DNA of 6,508 bases, taken from Rickettsiales bacterium. GTDB taxonomy: Bacteria > Pseudomonadota > Alphaproteobacteria > Rickettsiales > Anaplasmataceae. Position 1 is the stretch's first letter; every line of letters starts with the position of its first letter. The notes beneath the pieces were generated by a model, which was not told the origin of the DNA, made no database searches, and was given only the letters and a program-made list of their open reading frames with translations. A program made the translations under genes and the position numbers. The stretch is taken from contig JAITUS010000003.1 in the NCBI GenBank assembly GCA_031286185.1, positions 1-6,508 on the forward strand, given 5' to 3'. Shown here piece after piece: positions 1 through 5,480 of the stretch.

Positions 1-54
1 CCTGATTTTTTCAAATTGCTTTCGACTTATACTGCTTGGATAACTTTTCCGCAT
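1..54 (-). CDS. IS5-family transposase, N-terminal fragment (runs off window)
   Basis: The minus strand from 54 reads MRKSYPSSISRKQFEKIR and stays open to the window edge. This resembles the N-terminus of IS5-type (DDE) transposases, where an [S/T]-x-x-Q/E-F/W-E-x-I segment opens the helix-turn-helix region. The ATG at 52-54 is chosen because GGGG lies five bases upstream on the minus strand; a GTG two codons earlier (58-60) is an alternative start. The DDE catalytic residues would lie outside the window, so activity cannot be judged. Confidence 0.8.
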   Translation of the reverse strand, partial: MRKSYPSSISRKQFEKIR

Positions 55-78
55 AGACACCCCATTATTAATCTATGC
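51..78 (-). promoter_or_regulatory. Hairpin over the transposase start codon
   Basis: GCATAGA (51-57) and TCTATGC (72-78) form a perfect 7-bp inverted repeat with a 14-base loop. On the transposase mRNA the ATG start codon lies in the 3' arm and the G-rich presumed ribosome-binding sequence in the loop. Hairpins that hide the transposase start in transcripts entering from outside are a known control in several IS elements (IS10, IS50). That it acts this way here is inference. Confidence 0.45.
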
Positions 79-99
79 TTATTTTACCTCATCTCTTCG

Positions 100-119
100 A
101 GATTTTAAACAGGTTCTTA
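100..119. repeat. IS terminal inverted repeat plus TTA flank (left element)
   Basis: AGATTTTAAACAGGTTC (100-116) is the exact reverse complement of 6400-6416. It is followed by TTA (117-119), the same trinucleotide that precedes the right-hand element at 6397-6399. Boundaries were set by the extent of identity between the two ends and by the TNA rule of IS5-family target duplications. The partner TTA of this element would lie left of the window. Confidence 0.75.
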
Positions 120-991
120 GACAAGAATATGTGGATAAAGCCGTAGAAGGAAGAGAACAGCCTGTTAGTGAGAATTTTAGAGAAAATATAGATAAATTTG
201 TAAATTTGGCAGTATAGGGAAAGGAGATTGCAAGTAGGCATTTTGAAAAGAAAATAGCTTTTCAAGTTTACTGTGAAGAAACTGACAATGCCAATAGAGC
301 CTTAAACGTTAATCTTATTAACTATAATGGAAGTGAGCCAATCAAGATTAGTGATATTTTATAGCAAGAGAAAGATATTAGCAAACTGGATATCTACTGC
401 AACAAAAACCTTGAAATACGTGCTTATAAAAAATGAAGATAAGAAAAGATACTATAAATTTGAAAAGGGCGCATGTTATCAAATGACAAGCACGTGGCCT
501 GTAAAAGATGAGTCTGGAAACATTTTAATTCATACCATGGTTATGGATGTGAGTAGTGAAGGCATAACCAAAATAGTGAAGTTTGATGACAGGGAATTTA
601 ATGATGAGAGTTACAAGAAGGATAAAAAATTAATAGAAAAAAATGAGGAATTATACATTGGAGACTTATCCTTATGTAAAGCTGTGGAGAAATTTTTAGG
701 AATGCAGCAGAGTAGAGAAGAAGTGATACAAATGGATGGGGTAAGGGATGTAATGTTGATAGTAATTCTACTGCTCTTTCTTCTGCCAATAGCGATACGT
801 CAACTCAAACAGGGGTTAATTCACGAGATGCTCAGGCAGAGACTACCTTACAAGGTGAAGAATTATCACGTGCGATACGTGAATGTATAAAAGGTTTAGA
901 AGGCGTTACTTATATACCAAGTTATAAGCCTGATGATAATCACTCAGCCCGTGATCAGGGCTGCAGTACAACACGTGGACCAGGGATATAG
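119..991 (+). pseudogene. Decayed hypothetical gene, 5' end lost at the IS junction
   Basis: A protein-like reading is kept over about 290 codons but broken several times. One frame runs from 119 (RQEYVDKAVEGREQ...) through in-frame TAG codons at 215-217 and 362-364. It meets TGA at 434-436, just after a run of six A (428-433) where it must shift to the next frame to continue as NEDKKRYYKFEKGACYQ and on to KFLGMQQSREE. Near 713-725 a second shift returns it to the first frame (SDTNGWGKGCNVDSNS...), ending at TAG 989-991. A 187-codon open reading frame at 327-890 is only the middle part with an artificial start and an artificial hydrophobic tail. The reading is open back to the IS end, so the original start was probably lost by the insertion. 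The remnant is charged and hydrophilic, with no recognised motif; I do not know its family. Confidence 0.65.
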
Positions 992-1042
992 TAAAAATAA
1001 GTAGTGCAATTTCTTTTGTTAGATGTCTACAAGGTGGAGGGC

Positions 1043-1771
1043 TCATACCAAACTCTCCATCTTATATTGGGGATCAGATGCAACACCATACACTCTGTTT
1101 GGTGGGGCAATTCTGTTTTTTATGCCAAAAGTGATACCTTCAATTATTGCTGCAAGCACTTTTTCAAGGTTGCAATCTGCCCCAGGCACGCGGTGCTCTA
1201 GGCGACATTTATCGCCAGAATTGAGTACTCTTATCGCAGCAGTTCTATTATTCACACCCCAACTAACTGTAGTTGGCGTGTGAATATCTGGGTATTGAAA
1301 TCTTAAATATGAATCATTGTTTGGAGCAAAAAATAACATATGTTTTTTCATCATAGTACATAATCCACCGATGCTATGAATCAAGTAGTCACTATACTTT
1401 TGTTCACTGCAGTAAAATAAGTTGCTGTTGTTTGAGTCTATTAAGTTAACATGCACATTTAATGCACTACCTGCCTTATCCAAATAGGGCTTTGCTTTAA
1501 AAGAAATATTCCCACCGAGTTTTTGTGCTGTTTCAGTAATTAATTCTTTTACTAACTCAAAATGCTTGATTAAGTTATTAGAATTGGTGTAACAACCACT
1601 TTTTATTTCATATTGATGTATGGAACTCTCTTTCTCACAGGAAAATCCAAGTGAAGCTATTCTATTTTTAATATCACTAAGAAATAAATGCTCTTTTTCT
1701 ATTTCTTCAATGTAAAATTCTAGCTCAATACCGAGTTTAGCATGACAACTTAAACCACTTAATATGATCAT
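1043..1771 (-). CDS. Glutamine synthetase-like protein, short and probably truncated
   Basis: The 242-residue product matches the catalytic domain of glutamine synthetase (glutamate + NH3 + ATP to glutamine) but lacks the N-terminal beta-grasp domain and the C-terminal part of the usual 430-470-residue enzyme. Seen in order: GIELEFY (14-20, the two metal glutamates), YEIKSG (54-59), KPYLDKAGSALNVHVNL (94-110), WGVNNRTAAIRV (171-182, nucleotide/substrate arginines) and RLEHRVPGAD (190-199), then GIKN (216-219). By eye alignment, two metal ligands of the Salmonella enzyme are changed: His269 corresponds to Asn105 and Glu220 to Asn63, while Glu16, Glu18, Glu55, Glu192 and Arg194 are kept. After the TGA the frame continues ALHLVDI for seven codons, matching the SLEEAL-like stretch expected there, so the stop may be a nonsense mutation. 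An in-frame TGA four codons upstream supports starting at 1771. It is divergent from dnaA. It could be a pseudoenzyme, a non-glutamate ligase of the family, or a decaying gene. Confidence 0.8.
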   Translation of the reverse strand: MIILSGLSCHAKLGIELEFYIEEIEKEHLFLSDIKNRIASLGFSCEKESSIHQYEIKSGCYTNSNNLIKHFELVKELITETAQKLGGNISFKAKPYLDKAGSALNVHVNLIDSNNSNLFYCSEQKYSDYLIHSIGGLCTMMKKHMLFFAPNNDSYLRFQYPDIHTPTTVSWGVNNRTAAIRVLNSGDKCRLEHRVPGADCNLEKVLAAIIEGITFGIKNRIAPPNRVYGVASDPQYKMESLV

Positions 1772-1886
1772 AGATTTGCTTCAGTAAGTTTATATTAGGT
1801 TAGTTATATTTATATGAGCACTTTACTTTTTTGCCAATAAATTTAATATCTTATTTATACATAATACATTATTATTTTTTTTAGCA

Positions 1887-1910
1887 CGCTGTTAATCCTT
1901 AACGCAAGCG
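1887..1910. repeat. Imperfect hairpin between the divergent genes
   Basis: CGCTGTTAA (1887-1895) pairs with TTAAC (1899-1903) and, after a 3-base bulge GCA, with AGCG (1907-1910), giving nine pairs around a 3-base TCC loop. The GC-rich outer arm stands out in this AT-rich gap. There is no T-run on the exit side in either direction, so it is not a standard intrinsic terminator. A protein-binding dyad is an alternative reading. Confidence 0.35.
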
Positions 1911-2010
1911 AAGTTTCATTTGTTGAAAGAAAAATGATCAATTTTAGTGGTTTTATACCCTTTACAACTCATCAAAAATCACCATAATTTTTAGTGTGTA
2001 TTAAGTAGTG

Positions 2011-2048
2011 TTAGCTTTTCACTTTGCAGCAAGCTATTGATTAGCTTG
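2011..2048. promoter_or_regulatory. Three TAGCTT half-sites in the dnaA leader region
   Basis: TTAGCTT occurs at 2011-2017 and 2041-2047, exactly 30 bases apart, and its inverse AAGCTA at 2031-2036. The last two form a stem (CAAGCTA, loop TTGAT, TAGCTTG; 2030-2048) followed by TTTTT at 2051-2055, ending about 37 bases before the dnaA start codon. The inverted arm can pair with either direct copy, so two exclusive foldings exist. It could be an operator, a leader hairpin or a weak terminator; the sequence does not decide between these. Confidence 0.35.
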
Positions 2049-2085
2049 TGTTTTTCTAATTATTGCTTTTTTCTTGGTGTAATAT

Positions 2086-3468
2086 ATGAGCTTGATTAAC
2101 CCTAAGGTTTCTACTATGTTTTTTGACCAAATTGTTACAGTAACAGATCACAATATTGCTTGGAAAAAAATCCAAAATTGTCTTTATAATCTTTATGGAG
2201 AGGCAACGTATAACAGCTGGCTAAGTTCACTTAGCTTTGTTAGTAGTAGCAATGGAGAAGTTTTGTTGTCTGTGCCAACAAGATTTATAAAAGAGTGGAT
2301 TACGGTTCACTACATGGAAAAAATACTATCATTGTGGCAAAACGAGGATGAAAGTATACGTTCTATTGATATTCAAGTAATCGAGGAAAAGAATCAAAAC
2401 CCTAATACTATATCAAAAAGCAGGGAGGAAAGTAATCATAGTCTTGGTTCACCGCTGGATCCAAGGTTTACCTTTGATAATTTTGTGGTGGGAAAGCCAA
2501 ATGAATTAGCATTTACAGCTGCAAAGCGTGTGGCAGAGTCTATAGATCCAATACCAGGCAGCAACCCTCTGTTTCTATACGGTGGGGTGGGGCTTGGTAA
2601 AACACATCTGATGCATGCTATAGCTTGGTACATAGTCAATTCGCCATCGGTAAAAAGAAAAGTAGCATATTTATCAGCAGAGAAGTTCATGTACCAATAT
2701 ATTACAGCACTACGAAGTAAGGATATTATGTTGTTTAAGGAACAATTTAGGTCGGTAGATGTATTGATGGTAGATGATGTACAATTTATCAGTGGTAAAG
2801 ATAGCACACAGGAAGAATTTTTTCACACCTTTAATGCGCTAATAGACCAAAATAAACAATTGGTTATATCGGCTGATAGATCTCCTAGCGATCTTGATGG
2901 AGTAGAGGAAAGAATAAAATCGCGGCTTGGTTGGGGGTTGGTGGCAGATATTAATGAAACAACTTTCGAGTTAAGACTTGGTATATTGCAGGCCAAAGTG
3001 GAACAAATGAGTATGTATGTTCCAGATGATGTTCTAGAGTTTTTGGCAAGGAACATAAAATCTAACATAAGAGAATTGGAAGGAGCATTGAATAAAGTTG
3101 CCCATACTTCATTGATTGGGAGGAGTATGACAGTAGAGTCGGCCAGTGAAACTTTAGCAGATCTTCTTAGATCAAATCATAAGTCAATTACAATAGCAGA
3201 AATACAAAGGGAAATAGCTGAGTTTTTTAATATAAAAGTTGCAGATATGCATTCCAATAGAAGGCTTCGCGGTCTTGTAAGACCAAGGCAAATAGCTATG
3301 TATTTCGCTAAGAAATTCACACAAAAAAGCCTGCCAGATATTGGAAGAAGCTTTGGTGGCAGAGATCATACTACTGTTATACATGCAGTAAAACAAATAG
3401 AAAATTTTATAAAAACCGACTCAAATTTTGCTGATGAAATTAATCAATTAAGGAAAATGTTTAAATAG
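2086..3468 (+). CDS. dnaA: Chromosomal replication initiator protein DnaA
   Basis: DnaA is the ATP-dependent initiator that binds 9-bp boxes at oriC, opens the duplex and loads DnaB helicase. All domains are present in 460 residues, a normal length. Domain I is at about 20-90 ([21 protein letters not shown]...), followed by a short polar linker at 100-125. The AAA+ domain from about 126 has Walker [10 protein letters not shown] (166-174), Walker [10 protein letters not shown] (226-234), sensor 1 [10 protein letters not shown] (261-270), the arginine-finger region [12 protein letters not shown] (274-285) and sensor 2 [10 protein letters not shown] (327-336). The C-terminal DNA-binding domain carries [12 protein letters not shown] (395-406) and the signature [10 protein letters not shown] (425-434). 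The ATG at 2086 is taken for full domain I; no strong Shine-Dalgarno is visible, and Met11 (2116) is an alternative. dnaA appears monocistronic, with no dnaN after it, unlike many bacteria. Confidence 0.97.
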   Translation: MSLINPKVSTMFFDQIVTVTDHNIAWKKIQNCLYNLYGEATYNSWLSSLSFVSSSNGEVLLSVPTRFIKEWITVHYMEKILSLWQNEDESIRSIDIQVIEEKNQNPNTISKSREESNHSLGSPLDPRFTFDNFVVGKPNELAFTAAKRVAESIDPIPGSNPLFLYGGVGLGKTHLMHAIAWYIVNSPSVKRKVAYLSAEKFMYQYITALRSKDIMLFKEQFRSVDVLMVDDVQFISGKDSTQEEFFHTFNALIDQNKQLVISADRSPSDLDGVEERIKSRLGWGLVADINETTFELRLGILQAKVEQMSMYVPDDVLEFLARNIKSNIRELEGALNKVAHTSLIGRSMTVESASETLADLLRSNHKSITIAEIQREIAEFFNIKVADMHSNRRLRGLVRPRQIAMYFAKKFTQKSLPDIGRSFGGRDHTTVIHAVKQIENFIKTDSNFADEINQLRKMFK

Positions 3469-3496
3469 AGGTTAGGTTACACAGGCCTTATGTTTA

Positions 3497-3540
3497 GCGC
3501 TGGAGCGGCAATAGACCACTCGCATAGCTTTTAGCAGCGC
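3497..3540 (+). repeat. Inverted repeat just after dnaA
   Basis: GCGCTG (3497-3502) and CAGCGC (3535-3540) are perfect inverted arms around 32 bases, beginning 28 bases after the dnaA stop. No T-run follows, so it is not a typical intrinsic terminator, though it may stabilise the dnaA mRNA 3' end. The GC-rich arms contrast with the surrounding sequence. It may instead be the start of a dispersed repeat that continues to about 3790. Confidence 0.35.
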
Positions 3541-3565
3541 GTTGGATTCAATAGAAAAAAACTAC

Positions 3566-3594
3566 TTGACAAATTCCACAGACTCCATTATCAT
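3566..3594 (+). promoter_or_regulatory. Near-consensus sigma70-type promoter
   Basis: TTGACA (3566-3571) matches the -35 consensus perfectly. It is followed after exactly 17 bases by TATCAT (3589-3594), five of six matches to TATAAT. Transcription would start near 3600-3602. This is the clearest promoter in the window and it faces a stretch with no conserved protein gene, only a 23-codon ORF at 3639 and hairpins. That pattern suggests a small RNA or short peptide transcript. Confidence 0.6.
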
Positions 3595-3621
3595 AGTATT
3601 GAAGCTATTATTTAACTTCCC

Positions 3622-3635
3622 AACCTGTGCAGGTT
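3622..3635 (+). promoter_or_regulatory. Hairpin over the Shine-Dalgarno of the short ORF
   Basis: AACCTGTGCAGGTT folds as AACCT/AGGTT around a 4-base GTGC loop. The AGG in the 3' arm (3631-3633) is the only Shine-Dalgarno-like sequence before the ATG at 3639, five bases downstream. In the folded RNA the ribosome site would be paired. This is a small structure, and regulation is inferred only from position. Confidence 0.35.
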
Positions 3636-3638
3636 AAA

Positions 3639-3710
3639 ATGACAAGAAAGCTTGTATTTGGCATACTATTGTTTAATTTTTCGCACTATGTACACTGCAT
3701 GTCTTTTTAA
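3639..3710 (+). CDS. Possible 23-residue hydrophobic peptide, unrecognised
   Basis: ATG at 3639 opens 23 codons ending at TAA 3708-3710. The peptide starts MTRK and continues with a hydrophobic stretch LVFGILLFNFS, then HYVHC, so it looks like a signal-peptide or membrane-peptide start. It lies about 38 bases after the predicted start of transcription from the 3566 promoter and has AGG five bases before the ATG. In the next frame, a one-base shift near 3699 would continue VFLKLLVFTYIS before a stop, so the ORF may be the front of a broken longer gene. It may equally be chance within a non-coding RNA. Confidence 0.3.
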   Translation: MTRKLVFGILLFNFSHYVHCMSF

Positions 3711-3729
3711 AACTTCTGGTTTTTACCTA

Positions 3730-3751
3730 TATAAGCTGAAACGCGCTTATA
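3730..3751 (+). repeat. Hairpin downstream of the short ORF
   Basis: TATAAGC (3730-3736) and GCTTATA (3745-3751) form a perfect 7-bp stem around the 8-base loop TGAAACGC. It lies 20 bases after the stop of the short ORF and about 130 bases after the presumed transcription start. No T-run follows directly. It could be part of a structured RNA made from the 3566 promoter. Confidence 0.35.
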
Positions 3752-3801
3752 AGTCGTTTAAGACATCACCCAACGTAAGATTTTAAAATAGAGAGTGGAA
3801 T

Positions 3802-3870
3802 AACTAGCTACCTCAGGGTTTTATTGTCTTTTTTCTGCCTGGTAAATTTCTTAAATATTTATAGCTAGTT
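3802..3870. repeat. 69-bp segment with 9-bp inverted ends
   Basis: AACTAGCTA (3802-3810) and TAGCTAGTT (3862-3870) are exact inverted copies. Inside them CAGG (3814-3817) can pair with CCTG (3838-3841), leaving a T-rich loop. The whole can be drawn as one long stem with an AT-rich bulge on the 3' side. It could be a very small inverted-repeat element, or the 3' structure of the transcript that starts near 3600. Confidence 0.35.
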
Positions 3871-3887
3871 GCAATTTATGAACGAAT

Positions 3888-3906
3888 ATTTGTTTTTACA
3901 ACAAAT
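3888..3906. repeat. Hairpin abutting the MITE-like element
   Basis: ATTTGTT (3888-3894) and AACAAAT (3900-3906) form a perfect 7-bp stem with loop TTTAC. It ends at the base before the GGTGTCAT terminal repeat at 3907. It may be independent of the element or a hotspot beside which it inserted. Confidence 0.3.
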
Positions 3907-3912
3907 GGTGTC

Positions 3913-3935
3913 ATTCCAGCGCATGACGCTGGAAT
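3913..3935. repeat. 9-bp perfect hairpin (ATTCCAGCG type)
   Basis: ATTCCAGCG (3913-3921) and CGCTGGAAT (3927-3935) enclose the loop CATGA. It sits in the left end of the MITE-like element. Its design matches the hairpin at 4019-4041 in arm length (9 bp) and loop length (5 bases) with a different arm sequence, so the two are likely members of one palindrome family. Confidence 0.6.
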
Positions 3936-4018
3936 CCAGGAATTTTATCAAGTAGGTGAGTATAAAAGTGGCCATTTTACGTTAAAGTATAACATTTTAA
4001 TTATTATGGAAAGAATGG

Positions 4019-4041
4019 ATCCCAGTGTCACGCACTGGGAT
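4019..4041. repeat. 9-bp perfect hairpin (ATCCCAGTG type)
   Basis: ATCCCAGTG (4019-4027) and CACTGGGAT (4033-4041) enclose the loop TCACG. The right arm merges into the first unit of the tandem array (CTGGGATGACA...). The array may therefore have grown by slippage from one arm of this palindrome. Confidence 0.6.
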
Positions 4042-4164
4042 GACAGGAGGTGGGCTACTGGGATGACAAGAAAAGGAGGCGCCGGGATGACAGGAGGTGG
4101 GATGCTGGAATGACAAAAAAAGGAGGCGTTGAGATGACAAGATAGAGGGCGTTGGCATGACACC
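4035..4164. repeat. Minisatellite: six 23/24-bp units in a 47-bp dimeric order
   Basis: ATGACA begins at 4040, 4063, 4087, 4110, 4134 and 4157, giving steps of 23, 24, 23, 24 and 23, so every second copy is exactly 47 bases away. The units alternate in content. Type A (4040, 4087, weaker at 4134) reads ATGACAGGAGGTGGG; type B (4063, 4110) reads ATGACAAGAAAAGGAGGCG or a close variant. The last copy at 4157 is partial and forms the right terminal repeat of the element. Copies decay toward the ispG side. This is the kind of locus that varies in copy number between strains. Confidence 0.75.
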
Positions 4165-4173
4165 CTTGGATGG

Positions 4174-5439
4174 TTATGTGAAATGCTCCTCCACATAATT
4201 ATCAATAATTGTCTTAAATTCTCCAAAGATGTTATTGCCTTGTAAAGTTTTAAAGTATTTGCCGTTTTTATAAACCGCTGAAACGGGCTTTTCTCCATAT
4301 CCAGGTAAGCTGATTCCCAAATTTGCGTGTTTACTCTCTCCAGGGCCATTTACGATGCATCCCATAACAGCAATATTCATATGCTCCACACCTGGATTTT
4401 GTTTCTTCCAGGTCGGCATGCGAATTTCTATGTAATCATTTACTTCTTCGGTTAATACCCGAAAACGATCACTATTCGTGCGTCCACATCCAGGACATGA
4501 GGTGACTTGAGGATTAAAGTAGCGCAAACCTATAGACTGCAATATTTCTTGACACGCTATTACCTCACTAATTCTTGATTCGCCAGGGCGTTGAGTTAAA
4601 GAAGCACGTATTGTGTCTCCAATACCATTTTGTAATAAGTAAGTAAGCCCTGCCGTAGTATTTATCACGCCTTTGTTGCCCATACCAGCTTCAGTTAAGC
4701 CCAAGTGCAAAGCATAATTGGAGGATTTTGCAAGCGCTGTGTAAACTGAGATTAAATCTTGCACTCCACTAACCTTACACGAAATGATCATTTTATCCGC
4801 GCTGAGGCCAATTTCTTCAGCCTTCTGTGCACTGCTCAGAGCTGACATTACAAGTGCCTTGCGCAATACAACATCAGAAGGTTTTGGATTACTAGACAAG
4901 GAGTTCTCATCCATTAGTTTTTGTGAAAGGTACTTATCAAGGCTGCCCCAATTTACTCCAATTCTAATCGGAATGTCGTGCTTTATTGCATACTCTATAA
5001 CCCTTTCAAATTTTTCATCATGTTTGTCGCCAAAGCCTATATTGCCTGGATTCATTCTAATTTTACCCAGCATCTTAATGTTGTCTGGATAATCCTGAAC
5101 TAGCCTGTCTAGCTCATATTGCCCACAACCTACCAGTATCTTACCGTCGAAGCCTTCTTTATTCACCTCTTCTACTATATAAGGTATTGCTTTTGTCACT
5201 TCCTCTGAATTCAAAGCAATTCGTACCAACTCCGAACCTGCATGCGCTAGTTCTATTACTTCTTTTGCATATTGCTTAGCACTGCCTTTTATGTCGTCAG
5301 GATCTATAGGTATACCAAGCGCCATAGATTGCACAACTATAGGATTATTTCCACCTATTCTTACTTGTCCAACTTTTACAGTATGAGTCTTGTGTTGAAA
5401 AGTAGGTAATAGTTCGTATATATTATAATTTGAGTCCAT
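4174..5439 (-). CDS. ispG: 4-hydroxy-3-methylbut-2-enyl diphosphate synthase IspG (GcpE)
   Basis: IspG converts 2-C-methyl-D-erythritol 2,4-cyclodiphosphate to HMBPP, the second-last step of the MEP isoprenoid pathway in the cytosol, using a [4Fe-4S] cluster and a reduced electron donor. The 421-residue product carries the N-terminal TIM-barrel domain with [19 protein letters not shown] (21-39), [10 protein letters not shown] and [10 protein letters not shown] in the middle, and [13 protein letters not shown]. The C-terminal cluster domain has SCPGCGRT (Cys315, Cys318) and [11 protein letters not shown] (Cys361, Glu368), matching the three cysteines and one glutamate that bind the cluster. 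It is longer than the E. coli enzyme (372), with extra residues around 170-190, a length I expect for this order. A strong AAGGAGG six bases upstream fixes the start. It follows the secreted-protein gene by 41 bases in the same direction and may be co-transcribed with it. Confidence 0.97.
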   Translation of the reverse strand: MDSNYNIYELLPTFQHKTHTVKVGQVRIGGNNPIVVQSMALGIPIDPDDIKGSAKQYAKEVIELAHAGSELVRIALNSEEVTKAIPYIVEEVNKEGFDGKILVGCGQYELDRLVQDYPDNIKMLGKIRMNPGNIGFGDKHDEKFERVIEYAIKHDIPIRIGVNWGSLDKYLSQKLMDENSLSSNPKPSDVVLRKALVMSALSSAQKAEEIGLSADKMIISCKVSGVQDLISVYTALAKSSNYALHLGLTEAGMGNKGVINTTAGLTYLLQNGIGDTIRASLTQRPGESRISEVIACQEILQSIGLRYFNPQVTSCPGCGRTNSDRFRVLTEEVNDYIEIRMPTWKKQNPGVEHMNIAVMGCIVNGPGESKHANLGISLPGYGEKPVSAVYKNGKYFKTLQGNNIFGEFKTIIDNYVEEHFT

Positions 5440-5445
5440 AATCTG

Positions 5446-5452
5446 CCTCCTT
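5446..5452 (-). promoter_or_regulatory. Strong Shine-Dalgarno of ispG
   Basis: The minus strand reads AAGGAGG here, six bases before the ispG ATG (5437-5439). It is the best ribosome-binding site in the window and settles the start codon. Confidence 0.85.
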
Positions 5453-5480
5453 AATTTAGCATATTATAAAATGGCCAACA

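Larger units (their letters stand above)
1..116 (-). mobile_element. IS5-family insertion sequence, 5' end (partial)
   Basis: Only the transposase-start end of the element is in the window; the rest lies to the left. On the minus strand it begins GAACCTGTTTAAAATCT (the terminal inverted repeat, 100-116), followed by a short leader and the first codons of a transposase. The same 17 bp begin the element at 6400, where the other end of a minus-strand element is seen, so the two ends define the inverted repeats of one IS family. The flanking TTA at 117-119 fits the TNA target duplication known for part of the IS5 family. The exact IS name cannot be given from this fragment. Confidence 0.85.
1772..2085. 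other. Divergent intergenic region upstream of dnaA
   Basis: This 314-base AT-rich gap lies between the minus-strand glutamine synthetase-like gene and dnaA and should hold both promoters. I see no convincing protein gene and no convincing cluster of DnaA boxes; the nearest match, TTATACATA at about 1855, has one mismatch. It holds two inverted-repeat structures listed separately (1887-1910 and 2011-2048). No clear -35/-10 pair with 16-18-base spacing was found, so promoter positions are not called. In Wolbachia the replication origin has been placed away from dnaA, which agrees with the lack of origin features here. Confidence 0.6.
3907..4164. mobile_element. MITE-like palindromic repeat element, 258 bp, no coding capacity
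   Basis: The ends are inverted copies with one mismatch: GGTGTCATTCC (3907-3917) and GGCATGACACC (4154-4164). The left part has a strong hairpin (3913-3935), then about 80 bases of AT-rich sequence, a second hairpin (4019-4041) and a tandem array to the right end. No transposase is encoded, as expected of a non-autonomous element. The right end stops nine bases after the ispG stop codon. Wording such as CTGGGATGACA and GTCATTCCAGCGC...GCTGGAATCCAGG is, from memory, widespread in Wolbachia genomes; that was not checked. No clear target duplication is visible at the two edges. Confidence 0.5.

Noticed and set aside
327..890. A 187-codon open frame taken as an intact gene
   Set aside because: Its first and last parts are in the wrong frame relative to the coherent coding signal on both sides; it is the middle of a broken gene.
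1891..1903. CtrA-type site (TTAA-N7-TTAA) at GTTAATCCTTAAC
   Set aside because: The spacing between the TTAA halves is three bases, not seven; kept only as part of a hairpin.
1934..1987. 17-codon ORF upstream of dnaA
   Set aside because: No Shine-Dalgarno, no protein-like features, and length expected by chance.
1772..2085. Replication origin next to dnaA
   Set aside because: No cluster of DnaA boxes; one near match at about 1855 only. The origin in Wolbachia has been placed elsewhere.
3480..3560. tRNA-like folding with GCGCTG/CAGCGC arms
   Set aside because: No acceptor stem, no GTTCRANYC T-loop and no anticodon arm could be drawn on either strand.
4035..4164. CRISPR array
   Set aside because: The repeating units are contiguous and degenerate with no unique spacers, and no cas genes are nearby.
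3948..4349. Minus-strand 133-codon open frame overlapping the end of ispG and the repeat element
   Set aside because: Its N-terminal part is an out-of-frame shadow of ispG and the rest (VIPAPPFLVIP-type text) is a translation of the tandem repeat.
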